Assembly (NCBI GenBank): GCA_013348845.1
Contig: CP054675.1
Location: forward strand, 2,241,501 to 2,305,500
Length of the DNA stretch: 64,000 nt
From: Candidatus Tepidiaquacella proteinivora
GTDB lineage: Bacteria > Bacteroidota > Ignavibacteria > Tepidaquicellales > Tepidaquicellaceae
Direction: 5' to 3'
Shown: positions 55,741 through 64,000 of the stretch, one piece after another
How the letters are laid out: each line of letters starts with the position of its first letter
Numbering within the stretch: the first letter of the stretch is position 1
The notes under the pieces: generated by a model
What the model was told of the DNA's origin: nothing
What the model saw: only the letters and a program-made list of their open reading frames with translations
Database searches by the model: none
Made by a program: the position numbers and the translations under genes

Positions 55741-55813
55741 GCGGGAGTAACTCAGTTGGTAGAGTCACAGCCTTCCAAGCTGTTGGTCGCGGGTTCGAGT
55801 CCCGTCTCCCGCT
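55741..55813 (+). tRNA. tRNA-Gly (anticodon TCC)
   Basis: A 73-nt cloverleaf: acceptor GCGGGAG/CTCCCGC, anticodon loop CTTCCAA (TCC), T-loop TTCGAGT, discriminator T. It lies 10 bp after tRNA-Tyr. No CCA is encoded. Confidence 0.97.
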
Positions 55814-55820
55814 CTGATTT

Positions 55821-55893
<73 letters not shown>

Positions 55894-55991
55894 CATGAAG
55901 ATATGTTTACCAAATAGAGATAGGTGTACAAATTATGAGAACATTTTTTTATTTGAAAATAATCTTTTTATTTCTTATTATTATCAAAAAT

Positions 55992-56064
55992 ACGGGTGTA
56001 GCTCAATTGGTAGAGTAGCGGTCTCCAAAACCGTCGGTTGGGGGTTCGAGTCCCTCCTCCCGTG
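55992..56064 (+). tRNA. tRNA-Trp (anticodon CCA) with acceptor U-U mismatch
   Basis: A 73-nt cloverleaf with anticodon loop CTCCAAA (CCA), D-arm AGCTCAATTGGTAGAG and T-loop TTCGAGT. The acceptor ACGGGTG/CTCCCGT has a mismatch at pair 6-67 (T-T). Discriminator G. It is 24 bp before secE, the usual arrangement. Confidence 0.96.
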
Positions 56065-56088
56065 CTACCCTATTAATTTTTAATATTT

Positions 56089-56271
56089 ATGAAAGATAAA
56101 ATTATTAACTTTTTTGTTGATATCTACAGGGAGATGAAAAAGGTCAGTTGGCCTAAAAAACAAGAGATTATCGATTCAACTAAAATCGTAATTGTTACTA
56201 TGATTATTTTTGCTGTAATTGTGTATGTTATAGATAAAGCTTTAGAAGCAATTTTACAATTATTATTTTAA
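56089..56271 (+). CDS. secE: Preprotein translocase subunit SecE
   Basis: A 60-aa SecYEG subunit. REMKKVSWPKKQEIIDSTKI is the conserved SecE segment, followed by one membrane span (residues ~36-56). It is the short, single-helix form common outside gamma-proteobacteria. It sits between tRNA-Trp and nusG (3-bp gap), in the universally conserved order. Confidence 0.97.
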   Translation: MKDKIINFFVDIYREMKKVSWPKKQEIIDSTKIVIVTMIIFAVIVYVIDKALEAILQLLF

Positions 56272-56274
56272 TTA

Positions 56275-56898
56275 ATGATGGCTGAAGAATTATTAGAAAA
56301 TAGTGAGATAAAAGAGACAACCGAGAACCCACCTCAGGAATTAAGTCAGGATTATAAATGGTATGCGCTTAGAATTATTTCCGGTCATGAGAAAAAAGTT
56401 AAGCAATATCTTGAAAAGGAAATTAAAGAGGAAAAGCTTGAAGAAAAAATAAAAAATGTTATTTTACCAGAAGAGAAAGTTTTTGAGGTGAAAAGTGGCA
56501 AGAAAAAAGTAAGAATGAAAAATTTTCTGCCAGGTTATATATTAATTGAAGCTGTATTAGATGATGAGGTGAGAGCATTTATTAAGAAAGCACCTTCTAT
56601 ATTAAATTTAGTAGGGACAAAAAGAGGTAAGGAACAAAAATTAGAACCAATTCCATTAAGACCTGATGAAGTAAAAAGGTTAAAAATGTTATTGAGTGAA
56701 GAAAATCAGACAGAAAAAATTGATTTAAGATTAAATATTGGTGACCCTGTTAAAGTTGTAAGTGGTCCTTTTAATAATTTTAGTGGTAATGTACTTGAGA
56801 TTTATCCTGAAAAAATGAAGGTAAAGGTTATGGTTAGTATTTTTGGAAGAAAAACCCCAATTGAATTAGAATTTTCACAAATAGAAAAGGAAAAATAA
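56275..56898 (+). CDS. nusG: Transcription termination/antitermination factor NusG
   Basis: A 207-aa RNA polymerase-associated factor. The N-terminal NGN domain begins at YKWYALRIISGHEKKVKQYL (residue ~27), and the C-terminal KOW domain with GDPVKVVSGPFNNFSGNV is at ~150-205. There is an extra acidic N-terminus of about 25 residues. Two adjacent Met codons at the start. It is 12 bp before rplK. Confidence 0.98.
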   Translation: MMAEELLENSEIKETTENPPQELSQDYKWYALRIISGHEKKVKQYLEKEIKEEKLEEKIKNVILPEEKVFEVKSGKKKVRMKNFLPGYILIEAVLDDEVRAFIKKAPSILNLVGTKRGKEQKLEPIPLRPDEVKRLKMLLSEENQTEKIDLRLNIGDPVKVVSGPFNNFSGNVLEIYPEKMKVKVMVSIFGRKTPIELEFSQIEKEK

Positions 56899-56910
56899 AA
56901 ATATATTTGT

Positions 56911-57333
56911 ATGGCAAAAAAAGTAGTCGGATATATTAAACTTCAGATTCCAGGCGGACAAGCAACAATGGCGCCTCCTGTAGGACCTGCTTTAGGACAA
57001 AGAGGTGTTAACGGAATGGAGTTTTGTAAACAATTTAATGCAAGAACAAGTGATAAGCAGGGAATTATTATTCCTGTTGTTATTACAGTTTATTCTGATA
57101 AATCCTTCACTTTTATTACAAAAACCCCACCCGCTGCAGTATTGCTGTTAAAAGCTGCCGGTGTTCCAAAAGGTTCTGGAGTTCCAAATAAAAATAAAGT
57201 TGGGAAAGTAACTTTGAAACAAGTTAAAGAAATTGCCCAGGTAAAAATGCCTGATTTAAATACTAAAGATATAAATCAAGCTATAAAAATGATAAAAGGA
57301 ACTGCAAGAAGCATTGGAATAGTTGTTGAATAA
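56911..57333 (+). CDS. rplK: 50S ribosomal protein L11
   Basis: A 140-aa ribosomal protein of the GTPase stalk base. [20 protein letters not shown] and the C-terminal MPDLNT-type rRNA-binding domain are typical. Position between nusG and rplA is canonical. Confidence 0.98.
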   Translation: MAKKVVGYIKLQIPGGQATMAPPVGPALGQRGVNGMEFCKQFNARTSDKQGIIIPVVITVYSDKSFTFITKTPPAAVLLLKAAGVPKGSGVPNKNKVGKVTLKQVKEIAQVKMPDLNTKDINQAIKMIKGTARSIGIVVE

Positions 57334-57367
57334 TGAAATTTTATCTATTAAAGAAATAAATAATTTT

Positions 57368-58072
57368 ATGAAGTTAACCAAGAAACAAAAAGAAATAGTT
57401 AGTAAGGTAGATTTAAAGAAAGATTATAAAATTGATGAAGCTGTAGCAATTGTAAAACAATTTGCAAAAGCAAAATTCGATGAATCTGTTGATATTGCTG
57501 TAAATCTTGGGGTTGACCCAAAGCATGCAGATCAAGTTGTCAGAGGAACTGTTTCACTACCTAATGGAACTGGTAAATCAGTAAGGGTTCTTGTAATTGC
57601 AAAACCAGAAAGACACTCTGAAGCAATAGAAGCTGGGGCTGATTTCGTTGGCTATGAAGATTATCTCCAAAAAATTCAGGAAGGTTGGACTGATGTTGAT
57701 GTTATTATTGCTACACCAGATGTAATGAGTGAGCTTGGAAAACTTGGTAAAATACTTGGACCAAGAGGTCTTATGCCAAATCCCAAAAGTGGAACTGTAA
57801 CACCTAACATACAACAAGCTGTAAAAGAAGTTAAAGCAGGAAAGATAGATTTCAGGGTAGATAAAAACGGTACAATACATGCATCAATTGGAAAAGCTTC
57901 ATTCGAACCTGAAAAATTGAAAGAAAATATTGTCACTTTTCTTAATACAATTATAAAATTAAAACCTGCATCTGCGAAAGGAACTTATATACGAGGAATA
58001 ACTTTGTCAAGCACAATGGGACCTGGTGTGTCAATTGATAGAAATTTAACAGATATTAAAACTTTTTCTTAA
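57368..58072 (+). CDS. rplA: 50S ribosomal protein L1
   Basis: About 234 aa. The start is taken as ATG at 57368, where the family N-terminus ([13 protein letters not shown]) begins; a TTG at 57323 would overlap rplK and add 15 untypical residues. Conserved segments include [27 protein letters not shown]-type [17 protein letters not shown] and the C-terminal [16 protein letters not shown]. In E. coli L1 also represses the rplK-rplA mRNA; no such site was assigned here. Confidence 0.97.
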   Translation: MKLTKKQKEIVSKVDLKKDYKIDEAVAIVKQFAKAKFDESVDIAVNLGVDPKHADQVVRGTVSLPNGTGKSVRVLVIAKPERHSEAIEAGADFVGYEDYLQKIQEGWTDVDVIIATPDVMSELGKLGKILGPRGLMPNPKSGTVTPNIQQAVKEVKAGKIDFRVDKNGTIHASIGKASFEPEKLKENIVTFLNTIIKLKPASAKGTYIRGITLSSTMGPGVSIDRNLTDIKTFS

Positions 58073-58217
58073 AATTACTTTTGAATATTACGCACTTATT
58101 ATATATATACTTAAATAGTCTGCTAAAAAGGACATTTAAGAAAATGCTTCTAAGTCAGATTTAAAACTGATATAGAGATATATCAGAAATTAATTCTGAA
58201 TTTTTAATTTATGTAAA
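58073..58217 (+). promoter_or_regulatory. Leader region before rplJ
   Basis: A 145-nt gap before rplJ, the position where an L10 (or L10-L12)-binding mRNA leader is often found. The clearest element is a hairpin at 58167-58186: CTGATATA/TATATCAG closed by a GAGA (GNRA) tetraloop, 31 nt before the rplJ ATG. Weaker pairing upstream is possible. Assignment as an autoregulatory leader is inference from position. Confidence 0.5.
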
Positions 58218-58751
58218 ATGGAAAGAGAAAAAAAAGCTGAAATTGTTGAAGAGATAAAAAAGTTAATGTCGGATTCAAGTGCTTTATACTTTATTGACTT
58301 TTCAGGGTTAACAGTTGCGGAGACAAATGTTCTTCGTAATGAATTTTATGACTCAAATATAAAGTATAAAGTTGTAAAAAACACATTAGCTTTAAGGGCT
58401 CTGCAAGGTTCGGAGAAATATAACAATTATGTAGATAAACTATCTGATACCCTTGTCGGACCAACCGGTATTATATTTGCAAGTGATGATCCGGTGAAAC
58501 CAGCAAAAATAATTAAAAAACATTTTGATAAAATTGGTAAACCAAAATTTAAGGTTGCAGTTCTTGAAGGAAATGTTTATGGTTCTGATAAATTAACAGA
58601 ACTATCTTCTTTACTTTCTAAGAACGAAATTATTGCTTCAATTTGTGGAAGTCTTGGTTCACCTGTTGCTGGTATCGCTGGAGCGATAAATTCACTTATC
58701 AGAGACCTTGCAAGTATAATAGAAGAAGTCGCAAAAAAGAAAGCGGCATAA
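58218..58751 (+). CDS. rplJ: 50S ribosomal protein L10
   Basis: A 177-aa stalk protein that anchors L7/L12. The N-terminal rRNA-binding domain (YFIDFSGLTVAETNVLR) and the C-terminal helix (~150-177) that carries L12 dimers are both present. It is 40 bp before rplL. Confidence 0.97.
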   Translation: MEREKKAEIVEEIKKLMSDSSALYFIDFSGLTVAETNVLRNEFYDSNIKYKVVKNTLALRALQGSEKYNNYVDKLSDTLVGPTGIIFASDDPVKPAKIIKKHFDKIGKPKFKVAVLEGNVYGSDKLTELSSLLSKNEIIASICGSLGSPVAGIAGAINSLIRDLASIIEEVAKKKAA

Positions 58752-58791
58752 ATTTTTTTGAAAATTTTTAAAAAAAACAGGAAGGTATAAA

Positions 58792-59166
58792 ATGTCAGTA
58801 GTAGAAGAATTATTAGAAAAAATTTCAAATTTAACTTTACTGGAAGCTGCCGAATTGAAAAAAGCCTTAGAGGAAAAGTTCGGTGTTACTGCTGCAGCTC
58901 CTATGGTAGTTGCAGGCGCTGCTCCGGCTGGCGCAGCAGCACAACAAGAAGAAAAGACTGAATTCTCAGTAATTCTTCAGGAAATAGGTGCAAATAAAAT
59001 TAATGTAATTAAAGTTGTTAAGAATGTTACCGGTTTAGGATTAACAGAGTCGAAAGCACTGGTAGAAAGCGCACCAAAACCAATTAAGGAAAATATACCA
59101 AAAGCAGAAGCAGAAAAATTAAAAGCGGAATTAGAAGCTGCAGGTGCTAAAGTAGAAATTAAATAA
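58792..59166 (+). CDS. rplL: 50S ribosomal protein L7/L12
   Basis: A 124-aa acidic stalk protein. The N-terminal dimerisation domain, the Ala/Gly-rich hinge (residues ~35-55) and the C-terminal factor-binding domain ([39 protein letters not shown]) are intact. A GGAAGG Shine-Dalgarno precedes the ATG. Confidence 0.98.
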   Translation: MSVVEELLEKISNLTLLEAAELKKALEEKFGVTAAAPMVVAGAAPAGAAAQQEEKTEFSVILQEIGANKINVIKVVKNVTGLGLTESKALVESAPKPIKENIPKAEAEKLKAELEAAGAKVEIK

Positions 59167-59178
59167 TAAATTTAATAC

Positions 59179-59206
59179 GGGTCTTGAGTTTAAATACTCA
59201 AGACCC
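59179..59206 (+). other. Hairpin between rplL and rpoB
   Basis: A perfect 11-bp stem GGGTCTTGAGT/ACTCAAGACCC with a 6-nt loop, 12 bp after the rplL stop. No T run follows, so rather than a full terminator it resembles the partial attenuator or RNase III site known between rplL and rpoB in other bacteria. Confidence 0.7.
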
Positions 59207-59376
59207 TGTTACTTTAAAAATAAAAAGTAAAAAAAATTCTTATTAAGACTAAAATCGCTACTTACAAATTGATTGGTGAGAAAATTATTCTTTCAATCTC
59301 GCACTATTCTCAACACAAAAATTTTTTTAATATTATTTGAGTTTAAATCAAATTAAAATAAAATTTATATTCATTT

Positions 59377-62300
59377 ATGGATGTTAACAATAACATTTTA
59401 GGTCTCCCTTTCCTAAATCAAAAAAACAAAAGGTTAACTTTCTCAAAAGCTCAGATTAATAAGGAAGCTCCGGATTTACTTGATGTACAGATACAATCAT
59501 TTAAGGATTTTTTGCAGGAAGATGTCCCGATTAGTAAGAGAAAGTCTATAGGATTGCAGAAAGTATTTGAAGAAAGTTTCCCGGTTACTGATTCGAGAGA
59601 GACTGCTATTCTTGAATTTATTGAATATCATATTGAAAAACCACCTGCATCAATAATTGAGTGCCAGGAACAAGGATTAACCTATTCAGTTCCGGTAAAG
59701 GCAAAGTTAAGATTATCTACAAGACCAAGTCCAACGGCGAAAGAATATAATTATCAGATTGAGCAGGATGTGTATCTCGGTCATTTACCTTATATGACTC
59801 CGAGAGGTAGTTTTATTATTAATGGTGCTGAAAGGGTTATTGTAAGTCAGCTTCATAGGTCTCCGGGGGTTGTATTTTCAGAATCAACGCACGCAAATGG
59901 TACGCAGCTATATTCTGCAAGAGTAATTCCTTTTAAAGGTTCATGGGTTGAGTTTTCTACAGATATCAATGGTTTGCTTTATGCCTATATAGACAGGAAA
60001 AAGAAATTCTATTTTTCAACCCTGTTAAGAGCGTTAGGATTTAATGAAAAAATTAAAATGCTTGAACTTTTTGACCTGATTGAGAATGTTCATATTAATG
60101 AGAAAAATTATATGGATTATGAAAATAGAATAGTTGCTGAAAATGTTATTGATAAGGAAACCGGAAATGATCTTGAAATTCCTGAAGGTACTCCACTTTC
60201 AAGTGAAAATTTGGTTTCTATTATTAATTCTAAAATTAAGTCTCTTTATTTATTAAAAGCAGACGCTACTGATGGTGAAAAGGTGATTTTTAATACAATA
60301 ATCTCTGATAATGATGAGTATGAAACAGAAAAAAATTCTGAAACTTCAGATAAGAAAAAAGATAAAACATTAGCATTACTTGCTGAAAGCGAAGGAGAAA
60401 GCGCAAAATCATATATCGAAAAACAATTCTTTAATCCAAAGAAATATGACCTTAGTGAAGTAGGAAGATATAAAATCAACAAGAAATTAAATCTTAAAAT
60501 TGATGAGAATATAAAAATTCTTACTCTTGAAGATATTGTTGCCATAATTAAGTCTATTAAAGATTTAATCGACGGGAAAAGAGAAGTAGATGATATCGAC
60601 CATCTTGGGAACAGAAGAGTAAGAACCGTCTGTGAACAGCTTTCTCAACAATATGCTCTTGGTTTAACAAGGATGATTAGAACTGTTAAGGAAAAGATGA
60701 GTATTCACGATGAAGATAGTCTTACTCCATCAAGACTAATAAGTGCGCGACCTATAACAAGTGCATTATCATCATTTTTTGGGACGAGTCAGTTATCTCA
60801 GTTTATGGACCAGACAAATCCTCTTGCTGAAATGACTCACAAGAGAAGAATTAGTGCTCTTGGTCCTGGTGGATTATCGAGAGAAAGGGCAGGATTTGAA
60901 GTTCGTGATGTCCATTATACGCATTACGGCAGGCTTTGTCCAATTGAAACTCCTGAAGGTCCCAATATTGGTCTTATATCTTCACTTTGTATTCACTCAC
61001 GAATTAATGAATTAGGATTTATAGAAACTCCATATAGAAAAGTTGAAAATGGTAGGGTTACTGACAAAATTGAGTATTTATCCGCAGATAAAGAAGATGA
61101 CTATAAAATTGCTCAGGCTAATGAACCAATCGATACAAAGGGATATTTTATAAATCAAAGAATAAAAGCAAGATACAGAGGTGATTTTCCATTCTTCAAA
61201 CCCACAGAAATCGATTATATAGATGTAGCAACGAATCAGATAGTTAGCGCAGCAGCATCTTTGATACCATTTTTAGAACATGATGATGCCAACAGGGCAC
61301 TTATGGGTAGCAATATGCAAAGGCAAGCTGTTCCATTATTAAGGCCTGAAGCTCCGATTGTAGGAACAGGTTTTGAAGAAATTGTTGCGAGAGATTCACG
61401 CTCAATGATTGTGGCAGAAGCAGATGGTATTGTTGAATATGCTTCAGCAGATAAAATAATTGTAAGATATAATATAAGAGAAGATTCTGAAGAAGCATTA
61501 GTAAGTTTTGATGATAAAAAAGTTGTAGAATATAATTTAGTTAAATTTTTAAGGACCAATCAAGATACATCAATAAATCAGCGACCGGTTGTTAAGGAAG
61601 GTGATAGAGTTAAAAAGGGTGATATCCTTGCTGATGGCTCCTCTACTCAAAACGGTGAATTAGCGCTTGGTAGAAACATCCTTGTTGCTTTTATGCCCTG
61701 GCGTGGTTATAATTTTGAGGATGCTATTGTTATAAGTGAGAGAATCGTTCATAAAGATATTTTTACTTCGGTTCATATTGAAGAGTTTTCTCTCGAAGTG
61801 CGGGACACAAAAAGAGGTGAAGAAGAATTAACCCGTGAAATACCCAATGTTAGTGAAGAAGCTACTAAAGACCTTGATGAGAATGGTATTATTAGAGTTG
61901 GAGCAGAAGTAAAAGAAGGTGATATATTAATCGGAAAGGTTACTCCGAAAGGGGAAACGGAACCTTCACCTGAAGAAAAATTATTGAGAGCAATTTTCGG
62001 TGATAAAGCTGGCGATGTAAAAGATGCATCGTTTAAAGCGCCTCCCGGATTAAAAGGAATAGTGGTGAATACTAAATTATTCTCGAGAAAAACCCGCAAT
62101 ACGGAAAGTAAGAAAGATGAGAAGAAAAAAATTGATAAATTAGAAGCAGAAAGAAAAAGAGATATTAAAGAATTAAACATCAAATTTGCCGAAAAACTTG
62201 GTATTCTCTTAGATGGGAAAAAATCGCTTGGTGTAAGAGATTCAAAAGGGAATGTCGTAATAAAAAGCGGAGTTATTTTCAAGAGAGAAACCTTCTTAAA

Positions 62301-63210
62301 TCTTTATGAAAACGGAATAGATTTTAAAAATCTTGATTACGAAAAAGATTGGACAGAAAGTAAAAGAGCAAATACATTATTATTAGATATATATAAAAAT
62401 TATTCTTATAAAAATATTGAAATTGAAGAAAGATATAAAAGATTGAAAGTTAAGGTTGCTTTGGGTGATGAATTACCTACAGGTGTTGTAAAACTCGCTA
62501 AAGTTTATGTAGCTAAGAAGAGAAAATTATCTGTCGGTGATAAAATGGCAGGAAGGCATGGTAATAAAGGTGTGGTTGCAAAGATTGTACCTGTAGAAGA
62601 TATGCCATTTTTACCCGATGGAACACCTGTTGATATCGTATTGAATCCATTAGGTGTACCATCAAGAATGAATTTGGGGCAATTATATGAAACTGCTCTT
62701 GGATGGGTAGGAAAGAAACTTGGTGTTAAATTTGCTACTCCGATTTTTGATGGAGCAACTTCAGAAGAAATTGAAGAAGCACTAAGAAAATCAGGCTTAC
62801 CTGAAAATTCAAGGATTGATTTATATGATGGTATGACAGGAAATAAATTCCATCAAAAAGTTACCGTGGGATATATTTATATGATGAAGTTATCACATCT
62901 TGTTGATGATAAAATCCACGCAAGGTCTATTGGACCATATTCTCTAATTACACAACAGCCACTTGGCGGAAAGGCGCAATTTGGTGGCCAAAGATTTGGA
63001 GAAATGGAGTGCTGGGCATTACAAGGTTATGGTGCTGCACATACATTACAAGAAATGTTAACCATAAAAAGTGATGATGTTCAGGGAAGAAGTAAAGCAT
63101 ATGAAGCAATAATAAAAGGTGATAATATTCAAGAACCTTCTATTCCGGAAGCATTTAATGTGCTTATGAAGGAATTGCAGGGTTTATGCCTTGATATAAA
63201 TATTGAATAA
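59377..63210 (+). CDS. rpoB: RNA polymerase beta subunit
   Basis: A 1277-aa catalytic subunit. Signature blocks are seen in order: RSPGVVFSESTHANG, the rifampicin region SQFMDQTNPLAEMTHKRRIS, then RPEAPIVGTGFEEIVARDS, NILVAFMPWRGYNFEDAI, KLSVGDKMAGRHGNKGVV and QPLGGKAQFGGQRFGEMECW. Lys/Glu-rich insertions near residues 310-335 and 900-935 fit Bacteroidota-type lineage-specific insertions. 210 bp separate it from rplL. Confidence 0.99.
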   Translation: MDVNNNILGLPFLNQKNKRLTFSKAQINKEAPDLLDVQIQSFKDFLQEDVPISKRKSIGLQKVFEESFPVTDSRETAILEFIEYHIEKPPASIIECQEQGLTYSVPVKAKLRLSTRPSPTAKEYNYQIEQDVYLGHLPYMTPRGSFIINGAERVIVSQLHRSPGVVFSESTHANGTQLYSARVIPFKGSWVEFSTDINGLLYAYIDRKKKFYFSTLLRALGFNEKIKMLELFDLIENVHINEKNYMDYENRIVAENVIDKETGNDLEIPEGTPLSSENLVSIINSKIKSLYLLKADATDGEKVIFNTIISDNDEYETEKNSETSDKKKDKTLALLAESEGESAKSYIEKQFFNPKKYDLSEVGRYKINKKLNLKIDENIKILTLEDIVAIIKSIKDLIDGKREVDDIDHLGNRRVRTVCEQLSQQYALGLTRMIRTVKEKMSIHDEDSLTPSRLISARPITSALSSFFGTSQLSQFMDQTNPLAEMTHKRRISALGPGGLSRERAGFEVRDVHYTHYGRLCPIETPEGPNIGLISSLCIHSRINELGFIETPYRKVENGRVTDKIEYLSADKEDDYKIAQANEPIDTKGYFINQRIKARYRGDFPFFKPTEIDYIDVATNQIVSAAASLIPFLEHDDANRALMGSNMQRQAVPLLRPEAPIVGTGFEEIVARDSRSMIVAEADGIVEYASADKIIVRYNIREDSEEALVSFDDKKVVEYNLVKFLRTNQDTSINQRPVVKEGDRVKKGDILADGSSTQNGELALGRNILVAFMPWRGYNFEDAIVISERIVHKDIFTSVHIEEFSLEVRDTKRGEEELTREIPNVSEEATKDLDENGIIRVGAEVKEGDILIGKVTPKGETEPSPEEKLLRAIFGDKAGDVKDASFKAPPGLKGIVVNTKLFSRKTRNTESKKDEKKKIDKLEAERKRDIKELNIKFAEKLGILLDGKKSLGVRDSKGNVVIKSGVIFKRETFLNLYENGIDFKNLDYEKDWTESKRANTLLLDIYKNYSYKNIEIEERYKRLKVKVALGDELPTGVVKLAKVYVAKKRKLSVGDKMAGRHGNKGVVAKIVPVEDMPFLPDGTPVDIVLNPLGVPSRMNLGQLYETALGWVGKKLGVKFATPIFDGATSEEIEEALRKSGLPENSRIDLYDGMTGNKFHQKVTVGYIYMMKLSHLVDDKIHARSIGPYSLITQQPLGGKAQFGGQRFGEMECWALQGYGAAHTLQEMLTIKSDDVQGRSKAYEAIIKGDNIQEPSIPEAFNVLMKELQGLCLDINIE

Positions 63211-63243
63211 ACATTAAAAAATAATAATTAATTTTTTACTTAT

Positions 63244-64000
63244 ATGCATAAAACTGAATTTAAAAAACCCAAAAGAATAACAAAGGTTACGATAAATCTT
63301 GCTTCCACGGAATCAATCGTCGCTCAATCAAGAGGTGAGGTAACAAAACCTGAAACAATCAATTACAGGACTTTTAAACCTGATAAAGATGGTTTATTCT
63401 GCGAGAAAATATTTGGTCCTGTTAAAGATTGGGAATGCCACTGTGGTAAATATAAAGGTATAAGATATAAAACAATAATATGCGATAGATGTGGTGTTGA
63501 AGTAAATATGAAAAGTGTGAGAAGGGAAAGAATGGGGCATATATCGCTATGTGTTCCTGTTGCTCACATTTGGTATTTCCGAACTTTACCATCGAAAATC
63601 GGCAGCGTACTTGGTATAACTTCAAAAGAGCTTGAGAAAATTATATATTATGAATCTTATGTTGTTATAAATCCCGGGAAAACTAAATATAAAAGATTAC
63701 AATTAATAAGTGAAGAAGAGTATCTCGATATTTTAAACCAACTACCAAGTAATAATGATGAACTTGAAGATACAAATCCTAATAAATTCGTAGCAGGTGA
63801 AGGTGGATTAGCAATACAGAAATTATTGAAGACTGTTAATGTCGAGGAGGAAATTGAAAAATTAAGAAAAACCATTATTGAAGAACAGTCTGCTGTTAAA
63901 AGGCTGGATATAATTAAGAGATTAAGAATTTTAGAAGCATTCAGACCGCGTGAGGGTGCAAAAATAAATAAACCGGAATGGATGGTTCTTGAAGTTATTC
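63244..64000 (+). CDS. rpoC: RNA polymerase beta' subunit (5' part)
   Basis: Begins at ATG 63244, 33 bp after rpoB, and stays open to the window edge (252 codons seen). The encoded N-terminus [17 protein letters not shown] is followed by [20 protein letters not shown] and the zinc-1 module CHCGKYKG...CDRCGVEV. The conserved [17 protein letters not shown] follows. The gene is cut by the window, not by a stop codon. Confidence 0.97.
   Translation, partial: MHKTEFKKPKRITKVTINLASTESIVAQSRGEVTKPETINYRTFKPDKDGLFCEKIFGPVKDWECHCGKYKGIRYKTIICDRCGVEVNMKSVRRERMGHISLCVPVAHIWYFRTLPSKIGSVLGITSKELEKIIYYESYVVINPGKTKYKRLQLISEEEYLDILNQLPSNNDELEDTNPNKFVAGEGGLAIQKLLKTVNVEEEIEKLRKTIIEEQSAVKRLDIIKRLRILEAFRPREGAKINKPEWMVLEVI

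Noticed and set aside
55895-56083. Open frame running through tRNA-Trp
   Set aside because: It covers a complete tRNA gene and encodes nothing recognisable, so the tRNA call stands and the frame is chance.
61773-62282. Open frame of 169 codons antisense to rpoB
   Set aside because: The sense frame is unmistakable RpoB; the antisense product is Ser/Phe-rich and has no family features.

Overview
The window is about 30% G+C, essentially fully coding, and looks chromosomal. The best-supported placement is the Ignavibacteria or a close relative in the Bacteroidota/Chlorobi group. Two secreted proteases end in the NYPNPFNP-type C-terminal sorting signal of the type IX secretion system (T9SS). Other group traits are the threonine-dehydrogenase-type SDR, weak or absent Shine-Dalgarno sites at many genes and several TTG starts. 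The Fe-S form of PurF and other genes would suit an anaerobic or microaerophilic heterotroph, but that is inference.

Layout. 1-6300: Mut7-C RNase, PEBP protein, tRNA-Thr(TGT), a LysM lytic transglycosylase, a RluD-family pseudouridine synthase and a DUF302 protein. 6300-13150: glycogen phosphorylase, an SDR threonine dehydrogenase, the NfeD/stomatin pair, a zinc-ribbon protein and a large exported protein. 13230-14550: a compact SAM-I-clan riboswitch with a terminator/antiterminator platform, then metK. 14650-26300: two T9SS proteases (subtilase, M12-like), aldehyde dehydrogenase, GDP-fucose synthase, glycyl-tRNA synthetase and small envelope proteins. 26430-28640: two thioredoxin-fold proteins and a guanine-deaminase-like enzyme. 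28630-34100 (minus): an apparent operon hrcA-grpE-dnaJ-PHP-purF. 34540-41350 (minus): a glycosyltransferase lacking a normal start codon, nadB, an aminotransferase, livF-livG-livM and tRNA-Val(TAC). 41600-51000: lipoproteins, a methyltransferase, an aldo/keto reductase, upp, a RelA/SpoT enzyme, a LysE-type exporter and a prokaryotic-RING/TPR membrane protein. 51140-52370: a frameshifted exported Cys-rich protein gene behind a promoter with a three-armed operator. 52845-55226: a TdeIII-like type II restriction-modification system. 55648-64000: tRNA-Tyr, Gly, Thr and Trp, then secE-nusG-rplK-rplA-rplJ-rplL-rpoB-rpoC, with rpoC running off the end.

How it fits together. The right end is the conserved transcription/translation core. 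tuf, which in many bacteria lies between tRNA-Thr and tRNA-Trp, is missing there, and the restriction-modification pair sits just upstream. Chaperone control (HrcA) is linked by gene order to purine synthesis (PurF). SAM synthesis is under probable SAM feedback through the riboswitch. No transposase, integrase, CRISPR array, rRNA or prophage gene was seen. The most interesting single item is the metK riboswitch. It lacks P4, has a very short P2, and has a potential pseudoknot from the P3 loop to the base of the antiterminator, which suggests a direct switching route.
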